This document shows, piece after piece, positions 52,890 through 61,417 of a stretch of 64,000 bases of DNA. Each line of letters starts with the position of its first letter. Within the stretch, counting starts at the first letter, position 1. This DNA comes from CAWALV01 sp963782965 (GTDB taxonomy: Bacteria > Actinomycetota > Actinomycetes > Acidothermales > Acidothermaceae). Position numbers and translations under genes: made by a program. Under the pieces are notes generated by a model. The model was not told the origin of the DNA and did not search any database. It saw nothing but the letters and a program-made list of their open reading frames with translations. The stretch is taken from contig CAWALV010000006.1 of the NCBI GenBank assembly GCA_963782965.1, forward strand, positions 682,001-746,000, in the 5' to 3' direction.

Positions 52890-53048
52890 GCCGCACGGAT
52901 CGACGGGTCGACGGTGGAGTCGTCCGCGCCGTGGGGTGGCGCGGACGACTCGTGGGCCGGGTTATCGTGCGGCGCCGGCGAGGTAGGCGGCGACGATGTA
53001 GGTGGCGTGCCGGTCTAGGGAGACGCGGGCGCGGTCGTAGCGCATGGT
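52890..53048. repeat. 160-bp direct repeat, right copy (integrase 3' end and terminator)
   Basis: Near-identical partner of 44412-44571 in the same orientation. The shared part spans the end of the integrase coding region and about 70 bp beyond its stop. The two copies bound about 8.6 kb. Confidence 0.9.
52917..52951 (-). terminator. 14-bp hairpin after the integrase gene
   Basis: GAGTCGTCCGCGCC and GGCGCGGACGACTC form a perfect stem around GTGGGGT, starting 11 bases past the integrase stop codon. It is repeated in the left copy. It may also act as a recombination-site arm. Confidence 0.7.
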
Positions 53049-53884
53049 GGTACGCGGATCGCGTGCGAGGCTGCCTCCTGCACGTCGCGCAGTGGGACAC
53101 CGGCGTCGAGTGCGGCAGTGATGAACGCGTGGCGCAGCGTGTGTGGGCTGATCTTCTTGTCCAGTGCCGCTCGGCGGGCGACGCGGCGGACGATCCGGGC
53201 GGCGCCGTGTCGGTCCATGCGTTGCCCGTCGGCGCGAAGGAAGATCGGCCCGTCTGGGCGTTCACCGATGGCTAGGTCGATCGCGCGTGCGGTGCGCGGC
53301 GCTAGTGGGATGGTGACAATCTTGCCGCCCTTGCGGAGCACGGTCAGGGTGCGGTGCCCTCGTTCGAGGCCGAGTTTGTCGATGTCGGCACCGAGGGCTT
53401 CTGATATCCGCAGCCCGTTGATCGCCAGCAGCGATACCAGCGCATGCTCGACGGCTGCCCCTAATCCAGCCGCGACCAGCAGCGCGCCGACCTCGTTGCG
53501 GTCCAACCCGACCACATGGGACTCATAATCGAGGCGGGGTCGGCGGACGTGCGCGGCCGGTGAGTGCTCGAGCAGTTCTTCTTCGACGGCGTAGCGGTAG
53601 AACCCGGCGACGGTGCACAACCGCCGGGCGATCGTCGCTCGCGCTCGTCCCGCGGCTTCCATATCGCGGCCGAAGCACTCGATGTCAGCGCGTCGCGCAC
53701 CGAACAGGCGCAATCCGTGCCGCTGGCACCACGTCGTGTACTGCCGCAAGTCCAGCATGTACGCATCGCGGGTCAGGCCGGAGTAGCCGGCCAGGAACCC
53801 GGCCAGCGCGGACCGCTCGTCCTCGCCGAACAGTGACTCGGTAACCGGCGCGAACTCCGCGCCGGCAGTGACAGTGGTGGTCAT
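52962..53884 (-). pseudogene. Tyrosine recombinase (phage-type integrase), frameshifted near the active-site Tyr
   Basis: The ATG at 53884 has GGGAGG upstream. N-terminal SAM-like domain (LAGYSGLTRDAYMLDLRQYTTWCQRHGLRL), then the catalytic domain with INGLRISEALG (first Arg), ISPHTLRHAFITAALDAGVPLRDVQEAASHA (HxxR). Then the frame breaks at about 53056-53063: one missing base moves the expected ADPRTTMRYDRARVSLDRHATYIVAAYLAGAAR into another frame. As given, the product ends at 53015 without its nucleophile Tyr and would be inactive. Read through, it is about 308 residues, the normal length. Confidence 0.9.
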
Positions 53885-54197
53885 GACGACCTCCCGAGAT
53901 CCGGCCGGAGCCCGCCTCCAGGGAACCAAGCCCCGGCAGCCAATGAATCCCGACACTACGACCGCCACCAAACACCCTCGAGCGCCGAATCGGGCCCGTT
54001 GAGTTTCGACGGGAGGACGCAGGCCGAGCGTGCTGATCTGTGCGAGTAGGTCTCGGTTGCCGTGGGGCGGCGATTCGTGGCGGTTGCGTCGTCGCAGCGC
54101 GGACCGGGCGCGGTGAGAACTTCTGAGCGTGGGAGTGGCCGCGGCGGCGCAGTGTCACTACGACGGGGTTGAGGTGCGATCTCCAGGTTGGCTGACC

Positions 54198-54614
54198 TTA
54201 CTGTGCGGTGACCGCAACTCGGGGCTGCGGGCATGAGCCGGCGATACCGCCGGGGTCGAGGGTGACGAGGGCACCGCCTGAGTGGAGATACAACGCACCT
54301 GGTCCGGACTCCGAGCCCACATCGAGCTGCCGGTGCGCCTTCTGCAGCGCCGCCCGCCACGCGGAGGTGAGCTGCTCGCAGCTAAGACTCGTGTTCGAAT
54401 ACACGAGGTCGACCTCATTCTTGTCCGATCCGGGGAACATGGCGGCATTGTTGTGGTCGATCTCGTTGACGTAGGTCAGGCCCGATGGGACGGGAACCGC
54501 ATGGGCGATCTTGGCCAGCGCCGGGTACGAACGGGAGGCGGACGAGCAGCCGGTGACGATCAGGGGGCCGACGAGGGCGGCCGCCAGCGTTGGCATGGCG
54601 CGGACGGTGTGCAT
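54198..54614 (-). CDS. Small hypothetical lipoprotein
   Basis: The ATG at 54614 (MHTVRAMPTLAAALVGPLIVTGCSSASRSYP) has GGAGG 9 bases upstream. Lipobox IVTGC. The ~115-residue mature domain contains NEVDLVYSNTSLSCEQLTSAWRAALQKAHRQLDVGSESGPGALYLHSGGALVTLD and two more Cys. No family recognised; it looks like a single exported alpha/beta domain. Confidence 0.65.
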   Translation of the reverse strand: MHTVRAMPTLAAALVGPLIVTGCSSASRSYPALAKIAHAVPVPSGLTYVNEIDHNNAAMFPGSDKNEVDLVYSNTSLSCEQLTSAWRAALQKAHRQLDVGSESGPGALYLHSGGALVTLDPGGIAGSCPQPRVAVTAQ

Positions 54615-54774
54615 GAAGGGTGCCTCCGTGACGGACCGGTTCAGGCTACTCGTCCCAAGATCGGCTCTCGTGTCGCTGAGCTGGACCATACGACGCCCTC
54701 AACAGCGTGCGCGCGGCCTGTGCGCCAGGCAGTCCACCGTCCGAAGAGGTCCGGTCCGGCGCTATCGTGCGGTC

Positions 54775-55131
54775 ATGAGCACGCCGTTCGCGCCGGTGGT
54801 TGGCACCGTGGAGAGGTGGCACGACGAGGACGGCTGGGGCGTGCTCCGTACGCCTGATGGCCTCTCTGTCTTCTGCCACCACTCGCACATAGAGGTTTTG
54901 GGTTATGCCCACATGCCGGTCGGATCACCGGTTTGGCTCGACTACGAGACGCCCGGTCAAGACGGCTGCGACGCACGTGTTCTTACCGCCGCACGACCCG
55001 GCGTCGCCGATCCGGAAGTGCCGCTGGGCACGCTGGTGCCGAAGACGCCGGGACCACTGTCGGTGTTTCGAAGCAGGTTCACTATCACCTACGACGACGG
55101 TCTGGTCGAGACGTTCGAAGACGGCCGATAG
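54775..55131 (+). CDS. Cold-shock-domain-like protein
   Basis: The ATG at 54775 starts MSTPFAPVVGTVERWHDEDGWGVLRTPDGLSVFCHHSHIEVLGYAHMPVGSPVWLDYETPGQDGCDARVLTA. This is the OB-fold pattern of CspA-like proteins (G.V..W....G.G.L..PDG...F.H.S.I), but the RNP1 motif is altered (GWGVLRT instead of GFGFI). The C-terminal ~45 residues are extra. Probably nucleic-acid binding; divergent member. Confidence 0.75.
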   Translation: MSTPFAPVVGTVERWHDEDGWGVLRTPDGLSVFCHHSHIEVLGYAHMPVGSPVWLDYETPGQDGCDARVLTAARPGVADPEVPLGTLVPKTPGPLSVFRSRFTITYDDGLVETFEDGR

Positions 55132-55398
55132 AGGCGGTGCCGTAGCGATGCGAAGTGCCGTTTCTCGCTCCCGGCCGGCGAGCACCGAACATCTCATCTG
55201 AGTTCGATTCCACGCCACAAACACAGCCGAGCAGCCGGCCCGATCGACGGTTCTTGAGCGACGTCTACGACTTCGCCAGCGCATATTCATGCACGGAACG
55301 CTGGCCAGCCCAACGCACTGTCATGCCACGATGACGCGCGAGCGGTCGTGCGGATGACGGCACGTCGGTCGAGCGTCTCCCGTTCCCGCTGCGTCGGA
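55132..55398. other. Intergenic region, no gene supported
   Basis: About 270 bp between convergent genes. I see no gene and no clear hairpin. Confidence 0.4.
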
Positions 55399-56301
55399 TC
55401 ATTCGTTGGCCTTCGGATGTCCGTTGGAGACGACCGGCGTGATGATCATCTGCGGCAGGACGTAGCGACCCGGTTGAAGGTGGTGTTCCTCAAGTGTGCT
55501 CTTGAGCTGCCTGAGATGGTCGGTGGTGAGCTCAAGGGCCGTCTCGTCAGGCTGGTAGCTCCACCCGACCGGGTAGTCCACGCCTGGGGTCGTCGTCATC
55601 TCGATATGGCAACCGAGCACGTGACTCACCGGCCGCTGAACGCACAAGTCGACGAGGCGTTCGATCGAGGAAACGAAGCCGGGCCAATCGAAGACGTACA
55701 GGCGTCCCGGATAAACGGTGTCGCCTGTGAACAGAATCTGCGTGTAACGGTCGTAATAGGTGACTGCCGCCTCGTGGTGCCCGGGCGTGGCAAGACACTC
55801 GAGAACGCGGCCGCCAAGGTCGATCTCGACCACCGATTCGGCCTTGTTGGAGAAGCCGAAGAATGGCCACGCTGTATCGCGTTTCGCCCCGATCACGACC
55901 GTGTTGGGTCGACTCGCGAACTGGTCATCGCCCGACGTGTGATCAGTGTGCGGATGCGTGTGGAGTACAAGCAGGCCGTAGTCCTCCGGATGTGGATGAT
56001 CGGCCAGCCAGCCTTCCATGATCGAATCGACGGTACGGCGCAACGGGAAGAACTGTGGGTTCGGCGTGGCGCCGGTGTCTAGCAGAACAGCCTTGCGCCC
56101 TCCGAACAGGAGATACATGAACGGCGCCTCATAGCTGACGGCCATGTTCTGCCGCAGGATGTAGGTGTGCTCGTCGACGGCATGGATCTGGATGTCAGGG
56201 TCGGCGTTGTACTTCGCCGCTTCCGATCCATGGATCCATGTCACATCGAGGTTCGCAACGGCAGCCCCGTCAGCGAATTGGATCTCGGCTGTGAATGTCA
56301 C
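55399..56301 (-). CDS. Metallo-beta-lactamase-fold hydrolase
   Basis: The start is uncertain; the frame is open to 56613, but the GTG at 56301 (VTFTAEIQFADGAAVANLDVTWIHGSEAAKYNADPDIQIHAVDEHTYILRQN) begins recognisable sequence. The metal motif is VLHTHPHTDHTSGD (HxHxDH), with further ligands in CLATPGHHEAAVTYYD and FTGDTVYPG, and a late His in VSHVLGCHIEMT. Typical MBL hydrolase (glyoxalase II/lactonase-like). Substrate unknown. Confidence 0.85.
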   Translation of the reverse strand: MTFTAEIQFADGAAVANLDVTWIHGSEAAKYNADPDIQIHAVDEHTYILRQNMAVSYEAPFMYLLFGGRKAVLLDTGATPNPQFFPLRRTVDSIMEGWLADHPHPEDYGLLVLHTHPHTDHTSGDDQFASRPNTVVIGAKRDTAWPFFGFSNKAESVVEIDLGGRVLECLATPGHHEAAVTYYDRYTQILFTGDTVYPGRLYVFDWPGFVSSIERLVDLCVQRPVSHVLGCHIEMTTTPGVDYPVGWSYQPDETALELTTDHLRQLKSTLEEHHLQPGRYVLPQMIITPVVSNGHPKANE

Positions 56302-56635
56302 AATAACCCCAACGTGCGTCGCCTTGGCGGGTCGGGTACAGCGCACATCTCGTCCGAGGCGAGCAAGAACTTGCTGCCTCGTCGAGGCTATCAGGGGCGG
56401 CCGGATCAAGCCTTCGCAAGGCGGAACCGCTACGGGACGACCGACCCGCGACTGCCTGGTATCTGAAACGCACTCTTCTGCCGCGAGCCGGTCGTGTCGA
56501 CGGGCAGGATCCGGGCAGTCCATCTGCGGCGCCGTCCGAGGTGCAACCATCTGCTCCACCCGTCCATCCGTGGCCGAGATGAGCCAGCGCACGACATTCG
56601 GGGTTAGGCCCATACAACAGCCTTAGGAGCCGTAC

Positions 56636-58951
56636 TCAGCGAGCGGCGAACGACGCCGTTGCGGCAGCCATCTCCGGGCGGATCGACGGGCGCACTCGTT
56701 GTCGCGCCGCTTCGAGGTGTTGTCGGGTCACGACGGAGGAGTCGAGCGACTCGCGCATGGCCGCGATCGCAGCCTCGCGCAACAAAGCCACGCAGTCGGC
56801 CGCCGAGTAACCCTCGCACTCGGTGGCGAGCGCCGCGAGGTCGACGTCCGGGGCCAGCGGTGTCCGGCGGGAGGCGGCCTGCATGATGCGGGCGCGCGCA
56901 TTGGCGTCGGGTGCGGGTACGTGGACCAGCCGGTCGAGGCGTCCGGGCCGCAGCAGTGCGGAGTCGACCAGGTCGGGGCGGTTCGTCGCACCGATGACGA
57001 CGACGTTGCGCAGCACTTCGATGCCGTCGAGTTCTGTGAGCAGTGAGGCCACGACCCGGTCGCTGACGCCATCGTCGGACGAACTGCCGCGCGGCGGCGC
57101 CAGGGCGTCGATCTCGTCGAGGAAGATGACGGCAGGCGCGGCCGACTTGGCGCGCTCGAAAAGCTCGCGTACGCCGCGCTCCGACTCACCCACCCATTTC
57201 GACATCAGCTCGGCGCCTTTGACGGCGAGGAAGTTCGCCCGGCCGCTGCCCGCGAGTGCCCGCACGAGATAGGTCTTGCCGCATCCTGGTGGCCCGTACA
57301 GCAGGACGCCGTGTGGTGGCGTGACCCCGAGCCGGCCGAACGTCTCCGGATAGGTGAGCGGCCAGATCACGGCTTCAGTCAGCACCTGCTTCACGTCGTC
57401 CATGTCGCCGACGTCGTCGAGGGTGAGGTCGGGGAGCTCGAGGGCCTGACCGCCGAGCGCGGTGGGGCGGATGCCGGAAAGTGCTGCCGCGAAGTCGGCG
57501 GCGGTGACGCTCGGCATCGTCGACTGCGGCAGGTCTCGTTGCCGCTGTGCCGCTTGCAAAACCGCTTCGCGACACAGCGCCAACAGGTCTGCAGCGACGA
57601 AGCCGGGTGTGTGCGCGGCGATGTCGCCGAGGTCGACGTCATCGGTGAGCGGCATGCTGCGCGTCATCGTGAGGAGGATGCGACGCCGGGTGTCGCGGTC
57701 GGGGAGCGGGATGTCGATCCGCCGGTCGATCAGGCCCGGGCGAAGCAGCTCGGCCGAGACCGCGTCGGGCTTGGCGGTGGTCGCGACGACGGCGATTCCG
57801 CCCGCACCGAGCGCTTGGCGGAACGTGGTGAAGGCGACACTGGCGAGCGCACCGCCGCCGTCGGTGGGAAGCATGGCCTCGACGTCCTCGACGAGGACGA
57901 CGGCGGGCCGGCGGCCGGCGACATCGGCGAAGGTGTTGCGCAGTTGAGCCGCCGCCGCGTTCGCCTCGAGTCCGGCGAGTGTCGGCCCCCACAGGGTGAC
58001 CAGGCTGGCGCCAGTGCGAGCGGCCGCAAGCTGCGCGAGCGCGCCTTTGCCCGAACCTGCCGGGCCCGTGACGAGGATGCCGAGCTGGGGCGATCCGCCG
58101 AGGGTGGCGAGAAGGTCGACGTGGTGGAAGCCGAGGTCGAGCGATTCGAGCATGGCGGCCAGCGGTCGTTCGAGCCCAGGCAGATCCTCCGGCGCGGCGG
58201 CGCCACCGACGGCCGCGGCTTGTCCGGCTGCGCCCTGCACGGGCAGTGGGCCGGCTGGTCGCGGCAGCGGTGGTGGCAACGGGAAAGGCGTCGCGTTGGC
58301 CGGCGGCGCCATCGTCGACAGCGGCGTCGAGCTGCTCGTCGTCGTCCGGCCACCGGCGAAGCCGATGACGGTCGACATCGTGACGATGGCGGGCACATCC
58401 GGAAGCATCTGTGTGACGAGCAGGAGGACAGACGACCAGGTGCTGCCGATGCCGTCGGTGAGAGCGCGCACCGCCGCGAGCCGTTCGGACTCCTGGACTC
58501 CGGGCATCGTGGTGAAGTCCTGCGGCAGCAGCGATACCTGATCGCCACGGCACACGACCTTGCCGAGTAGCGCCATGCGCACCGACTCAGGGCTCACCGT
58601 CCGGACGACGTCGTCCGGGCCGGTGAGCACGACGCGGGCTGCGGCGACTTCGTCGGCGCGGCGCACCGACACGGTGGCGCCGTCGGCGACCTGCAGGTTG
58701 GCGAGGATGAGTGCATCGCACTCGATCCCGCGCGGGTCGCCGGTAGGGGCAGAGAGGGCGGCGAGCGCCGCCGTCGTCCGCTGCCCGCCCAGCAACAACG
58801 GGTCCCATGCTCTGGCACCAAGGGCGTCGAGGGCTTGAGCATGTAACCGGACGACGCCGCGGCGGGCGTCGAGCTGCGACGACCGGGCGACCGCGACCAT
58901 GCTCAGCGACGGGTACTGCGCCGACGGCGCCGTCGTGCTCGGATCGCTCAC
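56636..58951 (-). CDS. CDC48-like tandem AAA+ ATPase
   Basis: 771 residues. N-terminal double-psi-barrel-like domain (LHAQALDALGARAWDPLLLGGQRTTAAL) as in CDC48/VCP. D1: Walker A VTGPAGSGKGALAQLAAA; Walker B reads VVLVEDVEAML, where the usual Asp-Glu is Glu-Asp, so D1 hydrolysis may be weak. D2: Walker A YGPPGCGKTYLVRALAG, Walker B VIFLDEIDALAPPRG, arginine finger in LLRPGRLDRLVHVP, all intact. Expected to unfold or remodel proteins. It stands alone as a single-gene unit. Confidence 0.9.
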   Translation of the reverse strand: MSDPSTTAPSAQYPSLSMVAVARSSQLDARRGVVRLHAQALDALGARAWDPLLLGGQRTTAALAALSAPTGDPRGIECDALILANLQVADGATVSVRRADEVAAARVVLTGPDDVVRTVSPESVRMALLGKVVCRGDQVSLLPQDFTTMPGVQESERLAAVRALTDGIGSTWSSVLLLVTQMLPDVPAIVTMSTVIGFAGGRTTTSSSTPLSTMAPPANATPFPLPPPLPRPAGPLPVQGAAGQAAAVGGAAAPEDLPGLERPLAAMLESLDLGFHHVDLLATLGGSPQLGILVTGPAGSGKGALAQLAAARTGASLVTLWGPTLAGLEANAAAAQLRNTFADVAGRRPAVVLVEDVEAMLPTDGGGALASVAFTTFRQALGAGGIAVVATTAKPDAVSAELLRPGLIDRRIDIPLPDRDTRRRILLTMTRSMPLTDDVDLGDIAAHTPGFVAADLLALCREAVLQAAQRQRDLPQSTMPSVTAADFAAALSGIRPTALGGQALELPDLTLDDVGDMDDVKQVLTEAVIWPLTYPETFGRLGVTPPHGVLLYGPPGCGKTYLVRALAGSGRANFLAVKGAELMSKWVGESERGVRELFERAKSAAPAVIFLDEIDALAPPRGSSSDDGVSDRVVASLLTELDGIEVLRNVVVIGATNRPDLVDSALLRPGRLDRLVHVPAPDANARARIMQAASRRTPLAPDVDLAALATECEGYSAADCVALLREAAIAAMRESLDSSVVTRQHLEAARQRVRPSIRPEMAAATASFAAR

Positions 58952-59138
58952 GGCGGCAGTCTAGGGTGCGACCTCCGCCATCGCCGGGCGATCGACTGCG
59001 GATCTTCCCTGTGGACGGAGCGGTGCACAAACGGTGGAGATCCGAGTGCGATCGGGGGACAACTAGGCCGGTTCTGTGGACCATGCCGGTGGGTCAAAGA
59101 TTTCTGCCAAGTTCTGCAAACTTCTTCGGGCAAAGGTC
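58952..59138. other. Upstream region of the AAA+ ATPase gene
   Basis: About 190 bp between the ATPase start and the ncRNA promoter; no gene seen. Confidence 0.4.
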
Positions 59139-59167
59139 TTGTCACGGCCCCCCAGTATCGCTAGAAA
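59139..59167 (+). promoter_or_regulatory. Strong sigma70-type promoter of the candidate ncRNA
   Basis: TTGTCA (59139-59144), a 17-base spacer and TAGAAA (59162-59167, followed by T) are a good match to -35/-10 consensus, especially in such GC-rich DNA. The predicted start of transcription is near 59174. No coding region follows for about 580 bp. Confidence 0.65.
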
Positions 59168-59173
59168 TCTCCC

Positions 59174-59552
59174 ACGCCACTGATAGCGGCGGCAGTACCG
59201 GAAGGCCTCGAGAGGCAGGGCGCGGCTTCCTTAGGGAAGTCGAAGCCAGCAGCTCGGGAGCGAACCGCGAGGCCCGGCAAAGGGAAACCTGAGCAGGGTC
59301 CGAACGGCGAGCACCTCCCGGGCTTGACAGCACCGAGCGGCGAGACGTTCGAGCACCTCCGGGTGGTCGCGCGGAAGGCCGAAACGGGTGTCAGGTAGCG
59401 GCTCAGAAACTGACGGCCGAGCGCGGCGAAGGGAAACCTTTGCGGCGCACGCCGGAGGCGGTCGAGTCGCACTGGCGGCGACGATCAGCGGTCGGTCGGT
59501 GGCGACACTGACCGAGTGAGGCCCCTCTATCTCATACATAGAGGGGCCTCAC
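59174..59552 (+). ncRNA. Candidate structured non-coding RNA of about 380 nt
   Basis: Lies between a consensus-like promoter and a perfect 15-bp terminator hairpin. No plausible ORF. Structural hints: GCGAAGG-GAAA-CCTTTGC (near 59424-59443), a stem capped by a GAAA tetraloop, and a related AAGGGAAACCT at 59279-59290, so similar motifs occur twice. Many short GC arms lie between. It lacks the CR motifs of RNase P RNA and the ends of tmRNA, and I see no SRP core. Size and layout resemble housekeeping regulators such as the 6S-like Ms1 RNA of actinobacteria, but I cannot confirm that family. Confidence 0.55.
59516..59552 (+). terminator. Perfect 15-bp terminator hairpin
   Basis: GTGAGGCCCCTCTAT and ATAGAGGGGCCTCAC pair without mismatch around CTCATAC. 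It has no T-run, which is common in GC-rich actinobacteria. It ends the candidate ncRNA. Confidence 0.85.
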
Positions 59553-59750
59553 GTCTGTCCGGTACCTGCCCGCATGATGGCGCACCGGCCACCGATCGGC
59601 CGGACGACGCGCCGAACAGGTCTTCGGCCCGCCGATAGGACCTTCGCCACTGGATGCGCTCGCTATGCCTGATCACGCTGGATTCGTGGCAGCCCGCGGC
59701 GCCCGGCAGGGTGGCGCCCGGCGGGGCCGGGTGACCAGGAGGTGCGGTCC
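59553..59750. other. Region between ncRNA terminator and flavodoxin gene
   Basis: About 200 bp without a gene; ends in AGGAGGTG for the flavodoxin gene. Confidence 0.4.
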
Positions 59751-60275
59751 ATGCGTGCCGTCGTCGTCTACGAGTCGATGTTCGGAAACACCCGCGAGGT
59801 CGCGAAGGCGATCGGTGACGGCCTGAGCGGGCAGGCGGAGGTCGCGGTGGTGCCCGTCGTGGAACTGAACCCGGGCCTGGTCGCCGAAGCCGACCTGCTG
59901 GTCGTCGGCGGTCCGACGCACATGCACGGGTTGAGCCGCCCGCAAAGCCGCAAGATGGCGGCGAGCTTGGCGGCGAAACCCGACAAGCACGTCTCGCTCG
60001 AGCCGGGTGCTACCGGCCCCGGCCTTCGAGAGTGGTTGGCCGGCGCGTCCGGGCTCGCGACCCAGGCAGCCGCGTTCGACACCCGCGGCGCGGGTTCGGC
60101 GTTCATGACGGGACGCGCGTCGAAGCAGATCCGTCGCCGGTTACGTCACCGCGGTGCGCAGATGATCGCGCCGTCCCGGAGCTTCGTCGTCGGCGCAGAC
60201 AATGAGTTGCGCCCGTCGGAGTTGGACCGCGCGCGCGAATGGGGTCGACAGTTGGCACGAGCCGCGGCGCGGTAG
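59751..60275 (+). CDS. Flavodoxin-domain protein
   Basis: The ATG at 59751 (MRAVVVYESMFGNTREVAKAIGDGLSG) has GGAGG 8 bases upstream; an in-frame GTG at 59742 is too close to that site. ESMFGNTREV is the FMN phosphate loop. DLLVVGGPTHMHGLSRP is the second loop. About 174 residues. Small actinobacterial flavodoxins of this type act as electron carriers or quinone/heme-linked reductases; the partner is unknown. Confidence 0.88.
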   Translation: MRAVVVYESMFGNTREVAKAIGDGLSGQAEVAVVPVVELNPGLVAEADLLVVGGPTHMHGLSRPQSRKMAASLAAKPDKHVSLEPGATGPGLREWLAGASGLATQAAAFDTRGAGSAFMTGRASKQIRRRLRHRGAQMIAPSRSFVVGADNELRPSELDRAREWGRQLARAAAR

Positions 60276-60386
60276 GCCGTGCATGAGCTGACGTCGTCCT
60301 CGGAGGTCGCGGCACACAGAGTGCGGCGCTGATCGGCGTCCTAGAACTCGTTTGGCTGTGCACTGCGGAAGGTTCACACTGAGCGG

Positions 60387-60782
60387 ATGGCCTGCCGGAT
60401 CTCACATACGTCGTTCGACGCTCGCAATGCTTACGAGCAGTCGGTGTTCTGGGCGCGAGTCCTGGACTGGATCGAGGACCCAGATGATCCGAACCTGCCT
60501 GAACACGAGGAGTGCCTGATCATGGCCCGTGATCGCGCTCAGGTTCTCCTGTTCATCAACGTTCCCGACGACAAGGTCGTGAAGAACCGGGTCCATCTCG
60601 ATCTACGCCCGCTCGACGGCACGCGTGAGGACGAGGTAGCGCGGCTCATCGCACTCGGTGCGAGACACCTTGGCGACTTCCGCCGACCGGATGGAAGCGG
60701 TTGGATCACGCTCGCCGATCCGGAGGGAAACGAGTTCTGCGTGCTTTCTCGCGAGCCCGCCGGCACTGGCCCTACGACATAG
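60387..60782 (+). CDS. VOC (glyoxalase-like) domain protein
   Basis: This 131-residue single-domain protein has ISHTSFDARNAYEQSVFWARVLDWI, KNRVHLDLRPLDGTREDEVARLIALGARHL and the C-terminal WITLADPEGNEFCVL, the common actinobacterial glyoxalase-like pattern. Metal ligands may be incomplete. Function unknown. It is followed by a GNAT gene 46 bp later. Confidence 0.87.
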   Translation: MACRISHTSFDARNAYEQSVFWARVLDWIEDPDDPNLPEHEECLIMARDRAQVLLFINVPDDKVVKNRVHLDLRPLDGTREDEVARLIALGARHLGDFRRPDGSGWITLADPEGNEFCVLSREPAGTGPTT

Positions 60783-60827
60783 CCTCGGGCCGCGCGACGT
60801 TCTCGTCGGCTTCGCTAGAGTCCGCAT

Positions 60828-61355
60828 GTGCCGGAGTTGCAGCTCGTGCGAGCCGATCACGGGCCGCGAATCTTGGCCTTCGAGCTCGTGAACCGCGACT
60901 ACTTCAGGCAGTCGATCTCGGACCGGGGCGATGAGTATTTCGACCAGTTCGAGGCGCGGCACCGCGAGCTGTTGGCCGAGCAGCAGGCAGGCACTGGTGC
61001 AAGCTATGTGCTCGTCGATGACGACGGCGCTGTCTTGGGCCGCTTCAACCTCTACCGCGTGAAAGATGGCACGGCCGAGGTCGGCTACCGGGTTGCCCAA
61101 CGGGTAGCCGGCCGTGGGTTCGCGACCGCGGCACTGCGAGAACTCTGCCGGCTCGCAGCATCCCGGCACGGCCTGCACACGCTCAAGGCAGCAACCAGCG
61201 ACCAAAACGTTGCGTCGCAGCGGGTGCTGATCAAGGCCGGATTCGTCCTGGCGGAGCCCGCCGACCCCGCGGAGATCGGCGGCAAGCAGGGCAGTTGGTA
61301 CCGCCGCGGCCTCACCGTCGCCGACGCTGATGGTGCCCTCCCGGCCACCACATAA
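60828..61355 (+). CDS. GNAT-family N-acetyltransferase (RimJ-like)
   Basis: 175 residues: GAVLGRFNLYRVKDGTAEVGYRVAQRVAGRGFATAALRELCRLAASRHGLHTLKAATSDQNVASQRVLIKAGFVLAEP. The AEVGYRV...GRGFATAAL segment is the acetyl-CoA loop of RimJ/RimL-type enzymes, which acetylate N-terminal amines or small molecules. Substrate unknown. Confidence 0.87.
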   Translation: MPELQLVRADHGPRILAFELVNRDYFRQSISDRGDEYFDQFEARHRELLAEQQAGTGASYVLVDDDGAVLGRFNLYRVKDGTAEVGYRVAQRVAGRGFATAALRELCRLAASRHGLHTLKAATSDQNVASQRVLIKAGFVLAEPADPAEIGGKQGSWYRRGLTVADADGALPATT

Positions 61356-61417
61356 CACCGCACGCCTTGGCGCGACCATCTCCTTGTGACGTGATGCCGT
61401 GACCGACACTGCGGCCG

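Noticed and set aside
57311..58570. 419-residue open frame opposite the AAA+ ATPase
   Set aside because: Low-complexity Arg/Gly composition; shadow of a well-supported gene.
59174..59552. RNase P RNA, tmRNA or SRP RNA
   Set aside because: Conserved CR-I/CR-V motifs of RNase P, the tRNA-like ends of tmRNA and the SRP GGAAG/AGCAG core in proper context were not found.
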